Of a stretch of DNA of 64,000 nt, positions 55,324 through 64,000 are shown in pieces. Numbering within the stretch: the stretch's first letter is position 1; each line of letters starts with the position of its first letter. The position numbers were made by a program, and so were the translations under genes. This DNA is from Bradyrhizobium sp. CCGB12. GTDB lineage: Bacteria; Pseudomonadota; Alphaproteobacteria; Rhizobiales; Xanthobacteraceae. The stretch lies in assembly GCF_024199845.1 (NCBI RefSeq), contig NZ_JANADO010000001.1, positions 496,001 through 560,000 on the forward strand. The letters run 5' to 3'. The notes below the pieces were generated by a model. It worked only from the letters and a program-made list of their open reading frames with translations, ran no database searches and was not told where the DNA came from.

Positions 55324-55362
55324 GAGTGTGACGCCACGCCGGAGCCACGCGTGCACTGCCAT

Positions 55363-55559
55363 CCCTTTTCCCCCTGTGGGAGAAGGTGGCATAGGCGGCC
55401 GTCGGCCGCCGTTCTTGGAACGCCGAAGCGAAGCTTCGGCTGTGGCGCCGGATGAGGGGTCTCTCTTCGCGAATTCAATTGCGAGAGGCTCGCTTGCGGA
55501 GACAGCCCCTCACCCGGCTTCGCTTCGCGAAACCACCCTCTCCCGCAAGGGAGAGGGTG
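55363..55559. repeat. Interspersed repeat, longer copy with extra inner palindromes
   Basis: Left end CCCTTTTCCCCCTGTGGGAG, right end CCCTCTCCCGCAAGGGAGAG. It differs from its relatives in carrying CGGCCGTCGGCCG and GCCGAAGCGAAGCTTCGGC near the left end. It sits between two convergent genes. Confidence 0.7.
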
Positions 55560-55576
55560 CATCGCCGCGCCGCCCT

Positions 55577-56887
55577 TCACGCCCCGTAAGTCGAACCCTT
55601 CGGCAGCGGGAACACTGGATCCTGCGTCCTGATATTCGTCGGCCACACCACCGATATGTGCTCGCCGGCGTTCTGCATCACCACCGGGGTCGAGCGTTCG
55701 TTCTGGCCGGACATTGGTGTGCCTGGCGGGAAGAATTTGACGCCATAGCCCTGGATGGTGCCGCCGGCGGGAATGTCGACGTCGAGCGCCGCTTTCCGAA
55801 TGGCCTCGGGCTCGAAGCTGCCGTACTTCTCCTTCGCGATCGGCAGCACGTTGTTGAGCAGCACCCAGGTCTGGTTGAAACCCATCGAGCAGTGCGGCGG
55901 CACGTCGGTCGCGCCGGTCTTGGCTTGGTAGCGGCTGACCATGGTCTTGATCAGGTCGCCCATACCAGGCGCGAGCTTGGCGGGATCGAGCAGTTGCGCC
56001 GGCACCGGATCGATGTTGCAGAAATTGTCGATGTCGGCACCAAAAGTGGCGCGCAGCTTGTCGAGCTGGCTGTAGCCGGCGCCGGCGCCGAACAGCATCT
56101 TGAAGCGCAGCCCGCTCTCGCGCGCCTGCCGCAGGAACAGGGTGATGTCGGGGTTGTAGCCGGCATGCGAGATCACGTCGGCCTTGGCGCGCTTGATTTT
56201 CGTGACTAGCACCGAGAGGTCGGGCGCGGAGGCCGAGTAGCCCTCGCGCAGCACGACCTGGATGCCGGCCTGCTTGGCATAGGCCTCGTCGGCTGCCGCG
56301 ACACCGACGCCATAGGGTCCGTCCTCGTGGATCAGCGCGACCTTGACGTCCTTGGGATCCATGCCGAGCTTGCCTTTCGCGTGCTCGGCGAGGAAGCCGG
56401 CAAACGCCTGGCCATACTGATCGGAATGGATCTGCGCACGAAACACGTATTGCAGGTTCTTGTCCTTGAACACGGCGGTCGAGACCGCGGTCGTGATCCA
56501 GAGGATCTTCTTCTGCTGCTCCACCTTCGCCGCCATCGGCACCGCGTGCGCGCTGGAATAGACGCCGTTGATGATGTCGATCTTTTCCTGGCTGATCAGC
56601 CGCTCGGCCTCGTTGATCGCGACATCCGCCTTGCTCTGCGAGTCCGCCGCGACCGGAACGATCTTGGTCTTGCCGCCGATGCCGCCCTTCTCGTTGACGA
56701 GATCGATGGCGATCTGCGCGCCGACCGAGGAGGCGACCGAGCCGCCGGCGGCGAAGGGGCCGGTGAGGTCATAGATCAGGCCGATGCGCAAATTCTCGGC
56801 TTGCGCCTGGGCCCGTGTCCAATCGAGGCTGAGTGCAGCGGCGGCAGCCGCCGAACTCTTCAGCAGCTGCCTGCGTGAAGTCGGCAT
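55577..56887 (-). CDS. Orphan branched-chain type ABC substrate-binding protein
   Basis: 436 residues. The signal peptide has Tat-like features (TSRRQLLKSSAAAAAAL). The fold matches Peripla_BP_6/LivJ: LRIGLIYDLTGPFAAGGSVA, IDIINGVYSSAHAVPMAAKVEQQ, IHEDGPYGVGV, AKADVISHAGYNPDIT. It aligns along its length with the binding protein at 12600-13910. No permease or ATPase is adjacent, so it may use the liv-type complex at 13926-17268 or one elsewhere. It is divergent from the sugar transporter operon. Confidence 0.92.
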   Translation of the reverse strand: MPTSRRQLLKSSAAAAAALSLDWTRAQAQAENLRIGLIYDLTGPFAAGGSVASSVGAQIAIDLVNEKGGIGGKTKIVPVAADSQSKADVAINEAERLISQEKIDIINGVYSSAHAVPMAAKVEQQKKILWITTAVSTAVFKDKNLQYVFRAQIHSDQYGQAFAGFLAEHAKGKLGMDPKDVKVALIHEDGPYGVGVAAADEAYAKQAGIQVVLREGYSASAPDLSVLVTKIKRAKADVISHAGYNPDITLFLRQARESGLRFKMLFGAGAGYSQLDKLRATFGADIDNFCNIDPVPAQLLDPAKLAPGMGDLIKTMVSRYQAKTGATDVPPHCSMGFNQTWVLLNNVLPIAKEKYGSFEPEAIRKAALDVDIPAGGTIQGYGVKFFPPGTPMSGQNERSTPVVMQNAGEHISVVWPTNIRTQDPVFPLPKGSTYGA

Positions 56888-57328
56888 CCTATCCTCCCTC
56901 AGAACCGTCGTTAGCGACTGGTTTTATATTTTTCGCCAGTATTTGGAGGGCGTCTCCGAAAGTCAACATGCGCCGCACTAGGCAATTCGGACGCGCATCG
57001 CGTGTGCATCTTTCCCCTGTGTATCATTCTTTTTGCGCTGCGCTGTCCTTTGGTCCGGATCATTCGATTGCGCTGCATCACGGTGGACGAGAACATCCGC
57101 TTGTCACGCGTGTATTTTCAACTTCGTCCCGGCGTCGCATCGTCTCCCGCAATTGTGATGGTTTTGCTCCACGCGTTCGCAGCAAGGCAGGGCTCATGAC
57201 CGGCATTCGGCTTGTGCGCATCGGAGTTTGCGTGCCATCCTAGCTCGGTAAATTGCACGGGAAGCCCAATTCCCGGCTTGGCCATTGCGCCGCGTCAGGG
57301 GTGGAACACAAAGCTCAGGAGGAGAGAC
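56888..57328. other. Divergent gap between the orphan binding protein and the sugar ABC operon
   Basis: 441 bases without a convincing gene. The part next to the minus-strand gene is AT-rich (GGTTTTATATTTTTCGCC near 56920-56937) and probably contains its promoter. The part before 57329 ends in CAGGAGGAGAGAC, the ribosome site of the sugar-binding protein. I see no clear dyad. Confidence 0.5.
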
Positions 57329-58459
57329 ATGGTGTGGACGCTTCGTTTTACGGGGCTCGCTTGCGCTGGCCTGTTGCTGTCTTCGGTCAGCGCCCTCGCA
57401 GGGCCCAAGGTGGTGTCCGGTCCGGGCGCCGATCCTGGATGCTTCAAGCCCTGGTCGTCCCAAACCAAGTTCTTCCAGTGGGACAAGAAGCCCGGTCCCT
57501 ACAAGATCGCCCTCGTCAACGGCTTTGTCGGCAACACCTGGCGCATCCAGATGGTGAAGACCGCAAAGGCCTTCGCTGCGCAGCCGGGCATCAAGGAGAA
57601 CATCAAGGAGTTCAAGGTCGTCTCGACCGGCACCGATGTTGCAGCGCAACTCGGCGCAATGGAGGACTTCATCAATCAGGGCTTTGACGCCATCGTCACC
57701 ATCGCCGTAGCTCCTGATGGCTTCGACCGCATCATCCGCCTCGCCGACAAGAACAACGTGGTCGTGGTCCCCTTCGATAACGTCCTCGACACCGACAAGG
57801 TGATGATGGTCAACGAGGACCAGAAGGAAATGGGCCGCATGTCGGCGAAATGGCTGATCGATGAGAGCGGCAAGAAGAGCGGCGACATTCTCGAGGTTCG
57901 CGGCCTGCCGGGCAATTCGGTCGACCGTGACCGCCATCTCGGCTTCCGCGAGGTCATGGAAGGGCCGGGCAACAGCTTCAAGATCACCGAAGTGGTCGGC
58001 AATTGGGATACCGGCACCTCGCAGAAGGTGACGGCGGACGCGCTGGCCGTGCACGGACGTTTCGATGGTGTGTTCACCCAAGGCGGCTCCGACGGCACCG
58101 TGCAGGCCATGATGTCGGCGAAGCACCCCTTCGTCCCGATGTCGGGCGAGGGCGAGAACGAGTACCGCAAGCAGATCGCCGATCATGCCAAGGACGGCCT
58201 CAAGGGTATGTCCTACGGCCAGTCTCCGGCGCTGGTCGCCATCGCCACCAAGGCGGCGATCTCGGCGTTGCAAGGCAACGTCATGCCGCAGCTGATCTCG
58301 ATCCCGATCCCGGTCGCGACCTACAAGGACCTGAAGCCCGGCACCAACTATTGGCCGGACCTCAACGCCAACTTCTTCGCGCCGAACCAGTTCACGCCCT
58401 GCGGCGTCAACTTTACGGCGCCGGAGATCATGTCGCAGAGCGAAAAGAACACCCAGTGA
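57329..58459 (+). CDS. Sugar-type ABC transporter substrate-binding protein (Peripla_BP_4/RbsB class)
   Basis: 376 residues from ATG 57329, after AGGAGGAGAGAC. The signal peptide ends near SALAGP. The binding fold shows YKIALVNGFVGNTWRIQMVKTA, AQLGAMEDFINQGFDAIVT, VVVVPFDNVLDTDKVMMVNEDQ, and GDILEVRGLPGNSVDRDRHLGF. It is the first gene of a four-gene importer with an RbsA-like ATPase and two permeases. The ligand is probably a monosaccharide or sugar alcohol. Confidence 0.92.
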   Translation: MVWTLRFTGLACAGLLLSSVSALAGPKVVSGPGADPGCFKPWSSQTKFFQWDKKPGPYKIALVNGFVGNTWRIQMVKTAKAFAAQPGIKENIKEFKVVSTGTDVAAQLGAMEDFINQGFDAIVTIAVAPDGFDRIIRLADKNNVVVVPFDNVLDTDKVMMVNEDQKEMGRMSAKWLIDESGKKSGDILEVRGLPGNSVDRDRHLGFREVMEGPGNSFKITEVVGNWDTGTSQKVTADALAVHGRFDGVFTQGGSDGTVQAMMSAKHPFVPMSGEGENEYRKQIADHAKDGLKGMSYGQSPALVAIATKAAISALQGNVMPQLISIPIPVATYKDLKPGTNYWPDLNANFFAPNQFTPCGVNFTAPEIMSQSEKNTQ

Positions 58460-58511
58460 GCGCACTGGAGACGTCACGGTTGCGGCCCGGCCTCCGCCGG
58501 GCCGCCGCTGC

Positions 58512-60071
58512 GTGAGCCCCGCCATGCCGGAGCCGGCCCTGACCCAATCTGCCTTCCTCACGCTATCAGGAATTTCCAAGCGTTATGCCGGCGTGCGGGC
58601 GCTCGAAGGCGTCGACTTCGCCTGCGAGCGCGGCAAGATCCACGCGGTGCTGGGCGAAAACGGCGCCGGCAAGTCGACGCTGATCAAGATCATCGCCGGC
58701 GTGGTACAGCCTGATACCGGCACCATGCGGCTCGGTGGATCCGATGTGAGCTTCGCGACGCCGTCGGCGGCGAATGCAGCCGGCGTCGTCTGTATCTTTC
58801 AGGAATTGTCGCTGATGCCCGACCTCTCGGTCGCGGACAACATCTCGATCGCCTCGCCGCCGCGCCGCTTCGGCCTCATCGACGCGCGGGCGCAGCGTCG
58901 CCGCGCCGAGGAGTTGCTGGCCGAGATCGGCTGCGAGGACGTCAATCCTCTGATGCGCGTGCGTGACCTGCCGCTGTCGCGCCGCCAGGTGGTCGAGATC
59001 GCCAAGGCGCTCGGCAAGAAGCCGAAGCTCTTGATCCTCGACGAAGCAACATCGGCTCTCACCAGCGCCGACGTCGAGAAAGTGTACGCCATGCTGGCGC
59101 GGCTCAAGGCCGAGGGCGTTGCCATTCTCTACATTTCGCACCGGATGCACGAGGTCGAGGTGCTGGCCGACCGCGCCTCCGTGTTTCGCAACGGCCGCCA
59201 CATCGAGACCTTCGACAAGGGCAGGCGCTCGACTGCCGATATCGTTCAGCTCATGATCGGACGCGACATCGCGGCCCAATATCCGCCCAAGCCCGCGCGC
59301 GGGTCGCCGAAGCCGGTGTTGGCGATCGAGAACCTGAGCTGGGACGGGCACCTCGATCGCATCTCGCTCCGCGTCGGTGCCGGCGAGATCATCGGCCTCG
59401 GCGGGCTCGACGGCCAGGGCCAAAAATCCTTGCTGCTGGCACTGTTCGGCGTGCTGCGCGGCGTCTCCGGGCAAATCACTGTCGAGGGCCGCAAGGTGCG
59501 TCCGGCGTCCCCGGCGGCGGCGAAGTCGGTCGGCATCGCGCTAGTGCCGGAGGATCGGAAGACCGAAGGCTTGATGCTGCCGATGTCGATATCGGACAAT
59601 CTGGTGATCGCCTCGCTCGATGCGATCTCGACCGGACCTCTGGTCGACCGCGCGCGAGAGAACGATATGATCAAGCGCGCCATCGCGCGGCTGCAAATCA
59701 AGATCGGTGCGCCCGGCGACGCGGTGTCCACGCTCTCCGGCGGTAACCAGCAGAAGGTCGTTCTTGCCAAATGGCTGATGACCGATCCGCGCATCATCCT
59801 GCTCAATGATCCCACGCGCGGCATCGACGTTGGTACCAAGCAGGAGCTCTACCGGCTGATGCGCGAGCTCGCCGATCAGGGCGCAGCCATCCTGTTCTAC
59901 TCGACCGACTATGACGAACTCATTGGCTGCTGCGACCGGGTGGCGATCATGTATGACGGGCGCATCGTGCGCGAGCTCGAAGGTGATGAGCTCACCGAGA
60001 CCAACATTATCGCGAGCGCGCTGAACATCGACGCGGCGACGCCGGACGCTGCCGGAGCCGCCCATGCTTGA
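58512..60071 (+). CDS. Sugar ABC transporter ATP-binding protein with two NBDs (RbsA/MglA class)
   Basis: 519 residues from GTG 58512 (ATG 58524 is an alternative). The first NBD has Walker A GENGAGKSTLIK, LSRRQVVEIAKAL as signature and KLLILDEATSALTS as Walker B. The second has a degenerate Walker A (GLGGLDGQGQKSLL) but a good signature LSGGNQQKVVLAKWL and Walker B-like IILLNDPTRGIDVG. This asymmetry is normal for the class. It energises the two permeases that follow. The stop codon overlaps the permease start at 60064 by 8 bases. Confidence 0.94.
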   Translation: MSPAMPEPALTQSAFLTLSGISKRYAGVRALEGVDFACERGKIHAVLGENGAGKSTLIKIIAGVVQPDTGTMRLGGSDVSFATPSAANAAGVVCIFQELSLMPDLSVADNISIASPPRRFGLIDARAQRRRAEELLAEIGCEDVNPLMRVRDLPLSRRQVVEIAKALGKKPKLLILDEATSALTSADVEKVYAMLARLKAEGVAILYISHRMHEVEVLADRASVFRNGRHIETFDKGRRSTADIVQLMIGRDIAAQYPPKPARGSPKPVLAIENLSWDGHLDRISLRVGAGEIIGLGGLDGQGQKSLLLALFGVLRGVSGQITVEGRKVRPASPAAAKSVGIALVPEDRKTEGLMLPMSISDNLVIASLDAISTGPLVDRARENDMIKRAIARLQIKIGAPGDAVSTLSGGNQQKVVLAKWLMTDPRIILLNDPTRGIDVGTKQELYRLMRELADQGAAILFYSTDYDELIGCCDRVAIMYDGRIVRELEGDELTETNIIASALNIDAATPDAAGAAHA

Positions 60072-61176
60072 CGATATGGTCATCAGGGTTCGCCAGAACA
60101 TCGGCATCGTCACCGCCGTCCTTTTGTTCTCCGTCCTTTATCTGCTCTACAACCTCGCCCACCCCAAGGGTTTCTCGTCGGCGGTTCTGGTGCAGAACGG
60201 CGACGAGATCTTTGCGCTCGCCATGCTGGCGATGGCCCAGACCGTGCCGGTGCTGGCGTCGGGGCTGGATCTATCCGTGGGTGCCGTCATGACCATGGTG
60301 GGATGTTTCGCAAGCTATCTGCTCACCGGGGCGGCGGGCGGCGCCCCGCTGCATCTGGACGTCTTCGGCCTGCATCTTGGCCTCGGCACCTTTCCCGGCG
60401 GAGTGAACGGTATCCTGCTCGGAATCGTCGTGTGCCTTGCGATCGGTGCGCTGGCCGGCTTCATCAATGGCTGCATCGTCGTCTATGGACGGATCCAGCC
60501 GATCATCGCGACGCTCGCGACCGGCGCGGTCTATATTGGCATCGCGCTGTTCCTGCGGCCGACGCCGGGCGGCAAGATCGATGAGGATCTCAACTGGGCG
60601 CTGACCAATTCGCTCGGGGATTTCGCCGCAACCGTCCACATTTTTGACGATGGCGCCGCAAGCTGGTTTGCACCTGTGGCCTGGATCCCTGTGCCGTTCG
60701 TGCTGCTGATCCTGATTGCGCTGCTGGTCTGGGTGCCGTTCCGGCGGTCCGTGCTCGGCCGGGCCGTCTATGCAGTCGGCTCGGCTGAGGGCGCCGCCTA
60801 CATGTCCGGTCTTCCGATCGAGCGTGCCAAGATTGCGGCCTTCACGCTCGCCGGCTTCTTTGCCGGTTGCGGCGGCCTGTTCCTCGCCATCCAGACCTCC
60901 TCAGGCAATGCCGACATCCCGCAGGCCGGCGCCTATACGCTCAACTCCATTGCCTCTGTCGTCATCGGCGGGACGTCGCTGCTTGGCGGCACCGGCAGCG
61001 CGATCGGCTCGATTTTCGGCGCCATGGTTTTGCGCGTCATCTCGTTCTTCTTCCGCATCTTTGACATCGCGCCGCTATTGCAGCCGCTGTTCGAGGGGCT
61101 GATCCTGCTGGGGGCGGTCAGCATCGGCGCGCTCGGCGTTCTGCGCGTCAAGAACACGCTGGAGCTGTTTCGATGA
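60064..61176 (+). CDS. Sugar ABC transporter permease (RbsC class), first
   Basis: 370 residues and about nine membrane helices. Family marks are MAQTVPVLASGLDLSVGAVM, GFINGCIVVYGRIQPIIATLATG, and IASVVIGGTSLLGGTGSAIG. It is somewhat longer than RbsC because of an inserted loop near residues 175-200. It pairs with the second permease, whose ATG overlaps its stop by 4 bases, as a heterodimeric channel. Confidence 0.93.
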   Translation: MLDDMVIRVRQNIGIVTAVLLFSVLYLLYNLAHPKGFSSAVLVQNGDEIFALAMLAMAQTVPVLASGLDLSVGAVMTMVGCFASYLLTGAAGGAPLHLDVFGLHLGLGTFPGGVNGILLGIVVCLAIGALAGFINGCIVVYGRIQPIIATLATGAVYIGIALFLRPTPGGKIDEDLNWALTNSLGDFAATVHIFDDGAASWFAPVAWIPVPFVLLILIALLVWVPFRRSVLGRAVYAVGSAEGAAYMSGLPIERAKIAAFTLAGFFAGCGGLFLAIQTSSGNADIPQAGAYTLNSIASVVIGGTSLLGGTGSAIGSIFGAMVLRVISFFFRIFDIAPLLQPLFEGLILLGAVSIGALGVLRVKNTLELFR

Positions 61177-62132
61177 CGACTGCGTCCCTCGGACTCTCCC
61201 GCGATGACCGCCCGATTTTGATTGCGGCGTTGTTCATCCTCGTCATCCTGGTCGCCGGCACGGTCTACACCTTTGCCCGATTTGGCAGCGCGCCGCTGTT
61301 GTCGCCGACCTATTTGTTGCAGCAGCTTCAGATCGGCGCCTTCCTCGGCATCGTCGCCGCCGGAATGATGATGGTGATCCTGATCGCTCAGATCGACCTG
61401 TCGGTGCCGTGGACGCTCGCCGCCGCCGCGATGATGGCGACATCGATCGGCGGACCGCTCGCAATTCCAGTCGGACTCGGGGTCGGGCTGCTGGTGGGTC
61501 TCATCAACGGTATCGGGGTCGCGTATCTCCGCGTGCCCTCGATGATCTTTACCCTCGGCGTCAACGCGGTTATGCGTGGCCTGATGGTCGCGCATACCGG
61601 CGGCTACGCCCCGCAGACAGCCGCCACCGACCTGATGCGGACACTCGCCGGTGACCGTACGCTTGGCATTCCCAACGCCCTGTTCGTCTGGGCCGCAGTG
61701 TCCGTGCTCGTTGCCATCATCCTCCAGCGCACTGCGCTCGGACGTTACGTCTACGCCATCGGCAACAAGGAGGCTGCCGCGTATCTCGCCGGCGTCGACA
61801 CCCGCCGTATCACCGTGATCTGCTTCGTCCTTTGTGGTCTCGCCGCCGCGCTCGCCGGCGTCCTGCTCGCCGGCTACTCCACCAAGGCGTATCAGGGCAT
61901 GGGAGATGCCTATCTGCTGCCGTCGATCGCGGCGGTCGTGATCGGCGGTACCAACATTCTCGGCGGCCGCGGCCGCTATCTCGGCACGCTGATCGGCGTC
62001 GTGCTGATCGTGCTGCTCAACAGCGTGCTGTCGATCATGGACATGCCCGAGGCGGGCCGCCAAGTGATCTACGGCCTCGTCATCATCTTCATGTTGCTGG
62101 TCTACGGTCGCGGCGAACGTGTCACGAGTTGA
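61173..62132 (+). CDS. Sugar ABC transporter permease (RbsC class), second
   Basis: 319 residues with the same fold as its upstream partner: MMMVILIAQIDLSVPWTLAA, NGIGVAYLRVPSMIFTLGV, IAAVVIGGTNILGGRGRYLG. The two-permease layout is common in rhizobial CUT2 importers. It is the last gene of the operon, and 33 bases separate it from the convergent SMP-30 gene. Confidence 0.93.
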   Translation: MTTASLGLSRDDRPILIAALFILVILVAGTVYTFARFGSAPLLSPTYLLQQLQIGAFLGIVAAGMMMVILIAQIDLSVPWTLAAAAMMATSIGGPLAIPVGLGVGLLVGLINGIGVAYLRVPSMIFTLGVNAVMRGLMVAHTGGYAPQTAATDLMRTLAGDRTLGIPNALFVWAAVSVLVAIILQRTALGRYVYAIGNKEAAAYLAGVDTRRITVICFVLCGLAAALAGVLLAGYSTKAYQGMGDAYLLPSIAAVVIGGTNILGGRGRYLGTLIGVVLIVLLNSVLSIMDMPEAGRQVIYGLVIIFMLLVYGRGERVTS

Positions 62133-62165
62133 CGCGACACGTTCGATCTCGTCGCGACCGTTGTC

Positions 62166-63065
62166 TTACACCGCCGCCCGCGTGTTGAGATAGATCGAAT
62201 ACAGCGAGGTCTGTCCGCAGATGTAGAGGCGGTTGCGGCGTGGGCCGCCGAAGCAGACATTGGCGACGATCTCGCCGATCGGAACCGTGCCGAGATGCGT
62301 GCCGTCGGCTGCGTAGCAGAATACGCCGCGGCCGGCCGACGTCCAGATGTTGCCCTGGATGTCGCAGCGGAAGCCGTCATAGAGCCCGTCCGGGCATGTC
62401 GCAAACAGCGAGGCCTCTCCGACTGTCTGTCCTTTGACCTCATAGGACCAGATCGTCGGCGGCAGCCCGCGGACATGCGTCGCGCCGGTGTCGGCGACAT
62501 AGAGCCGTGTCTCGTCGGGCGAGAAGGCCAGCCCGTTGGGCTGCACGCGGTCGGACACGACGCGCGTGATGGCACCGGTGCTGCCGTCGATCCGGTAGAC
62601 GTTGGACGCGCCGATCTCGGACGGGCTCTGCTGTCCTTCATAGTCGCTGTCGATGCCGTAAGTCGGATCGGAGAACCAGATCGAATTGTCTGATTTGACC
62701 ACGACGTCATTGGGCGAATTCAGTCGGCGGCCCTCGAACCCGTCGGCCAGCACGGTGATCGAGCCGTCGTGCTCGGTCCGGGTGACGCGCCGCATGAAGT
62801 GCTCGCAACTGATCAACCGTCCCTGGCGGTCGGTCGTGTTACCGTTGGAATTGAAGCTCGGTGAGCGGAACACCGACACCGATCCGTCGGTCTCGTCGAA
62901 CCGCATCATCCGGTTGTTCGGAATGTCGGACCAGATGAGGTAGCGTCCGGCCGGGAAGTAGGCGGGGCCTTCGGCCCAGCGGCAACCGGTGGTGAGCTTT
63001 TCGAGATTGACATGGCCGATAACCAGCCGCTCGAAGCGAGGGTCGTGAGCGACATAGGGGAGCAT
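62166..63065 (-). CDS. SMP-30/gluconolactonase/LRE-family lactonase
   Basis: 299 residues, a six-bladed beta-propeller. CRWAEGPAYFPAGRYLIWSDIPNNRM gives the first metal-binding Glu, NSPNDVVVKSDNSIWFSDPTYG the Asn/Asp ligands, and PNGLAFSPDETRLYVADTGAT the catalytic Asp region. The family hydrolyses sugar lactones. It is convergent with the sugar ABC operon, so it may act on the same carbon source after oxidation, with a Gfo/Idh enzyme such as that at 54154. There is no signal peptide. Confidence 0.92.
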   Translation of the reverse strand: MLPYVAHDPRFERLVIGHVNLEKLTTGCRWAEGPAYFPAGRYLIWSDIPNNRMMRFDETDGSVSVFRSPSFNSNGNTTDRQGRLISCEHFMRRVTRTEHDGSITVLADGFEGRRLNSPNDVVVKSDNSIWFSDPTYGIDSDYEGQQSPSEIGASNVYRIDGSTGAITRVVSDRVQPNGLAFSPDETRLYVADTGATHVRGLPPTIWSYEVKGQTVGEASLFATCPDGLYDGFRCDIQGNIWTSAGRGVFCYAADGTHLGTVPIGEIVANVCFGGPRRNRLYICGQTSLYSIYLNTRAAV

Positions 63066-63184
63066 GCATCCTCCTTGAATGAGCCGCAGATTCTTGAAGC
63101 TGCCTGCGTGCGGTCCTTACTGTGATCGACCCTCCCAAATTTGCAAGGTGCTTCGCTTCAAGGGTGCATGGAGGCATGCGTGCC

Positions 63185-64000
63185 TCACTGCTTCAATCGG
63201 ACGGCGAGATAGCGGGCGGTCTTTCCACCGGCTCTCGCAACCTGATGCGGCGTCCCCGATGCAACGATGCGGCCGCCCTCGTCGCCGGCGCCGGGGCCGA
63301 GGTCGATGATCCAGTCGCTGTGGGAGACGACATCCATGTCGTGCTCGACCACGACCACGCTGTTGCCGGCGTCCACGATCCGCGCGAGCTGGGCGATCAA
63401 TCGCTCGACATCCCTTGGATGCAGCCCGGTGGTCGGCTCGTCCAGGATATGGAGCGTGTGACCACGTTGCGGCCGCATCAGCTCGGTCGCCAGTTTGATG
63501 CGCTGTGCTTCGCCGCCGGACAATTCGGTCGCGGATTGGCCGAGCCGGATATAGCCGAGGCCGACCTCGCGGACGACCGACAGCGACCGGTTGAGCGCGG
63601 TATCGTCGCGGAAGAAGTCGAAGGCCTCGTCGACCCGCATCGCCAGCACGTCCGCAATGGATTTGCCGCGGATCTTCACCTCGAGCGTCTTGTCGTTGTA
63701 GCGCGCGCCCTTGCAGGTCGGGCAGGGTGCATAGACGCTGGGCAGGAATAGAAGCTCGACGCAGACGAAACCCTCGCCCTCGCAGGTCGCGCAGCGGCCT
63801 TTCGCGACATTGAACGAGAAGCGTCCGGCATCGTAGCGGCGGGACTTGGCCTGCGGCGTCGCCGCGAACAGCCGCCGCACGTAGTCGAACAGGCCGGTAT
63901 AGGTTGCAAGGTTGGACCGTGGCGTGCGGCCGATCGGCTTCTGATCGACCACGACGAGACGATTCACCCGATCCAGGCCGGCAACAATCTTGCCGCCCAA
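63185..64000 (-). CDS. UvrA-type excinuclease subunit paralogue, C-terminal part (cut by the window edge)
   Basis: 271 residues are visible, continuing beyond base 64000. The zinc-finger region CATCEGEGFVCVELLFLPSV with CPTCKG, then ARYNDKTLEVKIRGKSIADVLAM, matches UvrA. The second NBD has the signature LSGGEAQRIKLATEL, Walker B TLHILDEPTTGLHP and switch VVVEHDMDVV. The end (TARYLAVRLKQ) is short compared with the main housekeeping UvrA, suggesting a UvrA2-like paralogue. These proteins recognise DNA damage or give drug tolerance. The Walker A of this half lies outside the window. Confidence 0.9.
   Translation of the reverse strand: MGGKIVAGLDRVNRLVVVDQKPIGRTPRSNLATYTGLFDYVRRLFAATPQAKSRRYDAGRFSFNVAKGRCATCEGEGFVCVELLFLPSVYAPCPTCKGARYNDKTLEVKIRGKSIADVLAMRVDEAFDFFRDDTALNRSLSVVREVGLGYIRLGQSATELSGGEAQRIKLATELMRPQRGHTLHILDEPTTGLHPRDVERLIAQLARIVDAGNSVVVVEHDMDVVSHSDWIIDLGPGAGDEGGRIVASGTPHQVARAGGKTARYLAVRLKQ

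Overview
The window is GC-rich, gene-dense alphaproteobacterial chromosome, most likely Bradyrhizobium or a close Nitrobacteraceae relative. The reasons are the codon and base usage, the very high density of ABC uptake systems, the intergenic palindromic repeats with arms such as CTCCCGCTTGCGGGAG and CATCCTGAGG, and the familiar style of the ilvC, glgCA, liv and ssu genes. I see no rRNA, tRNA, CRISPR, transposase or phage gene.

Layout. 1-5.7 kb: the end of a DMT exporter, a LysE-type exporter, ilvC, a short-chain dehydrogenase and a membrane sulfatase-like protein. 5.9-12.5 kb: an osmoprotectant ABC system (permease fused to binding protein, plus ATPase), a divergent NMT1/SsuA-class ABC transporter with a cupin gene inside the cluster, and a NUDIX-like gene. 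12.5-19.2 kb: a complete branched-chain-type ABC operon that runs by 4-base overlaps into a polyphosphate kinase 2 and a patatin. 19.2-25.4 kb: a gene-poor gap, a large MscS channel, an orphan TctC-type binding protein and an NAD-malic enzyme. 25.7-32.9 kb: a BlaI repressor and BlaR1-like M56 receptor, then a DUF1800/DUF1501 pair and an exported beta-lactamase-fold serine hydrolase. 33-41 kb: an RlpA-like lipoprotein, several very small genes, a Baeyer-Villiger monooxygenase fused to an esterase, a carboxylesterase homologue without its nucleophile, and a LigB-type dioxygenase. 41-44 kb: glgC, glgA and a SemiSWEET gene on the minus strand. 44.4-52.5 kb: a Gly/Tyr-rich secreted protein and a sulfonate/organosulfur locus with three binding proteins, one permease, one ATPase, an SfnB-like flavoenzyme and an SsuD-like monooxygenase. 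52.8-64 kb: a CmcJ-like oxidoreductase, a second RlpA-like protein, a Gfo/Idh/MocA dehydrogenase, an orphan Liv-type binding protein, a four-gene sugar ABC transporter, an SMP-30 lactonase, and the 3' part of a uvrA paralogue cut by the window edge.

The most system-like locus is the BlaI/BlaR1 region. An 8-5-8 dyad (AATGCTAC-N5-GTAGCATT) lies just upstream of the DUF1800 gene, and a degenerate copy with the same spacing lies upstream of blaI. This suggests that one repressor controls both units. The receptor has no recognisable penicillin-binding sensor. Its long periplasmic part instead shows two DUF3471-like modules, two copies of a beta-lactamase-associated repeat, and a segment that resembles the VHL beta domain.

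Other points of note are the monooxygenase-esterase fusion with a His-to-Phe change in the BVMO fingerprint, a 32-residue membrane ORF coupled to an ssuA-like gene, and the PPK2 and patatin genes attached to a liv operon. All functions are inferred by reading the translated sequences; no database search was run.
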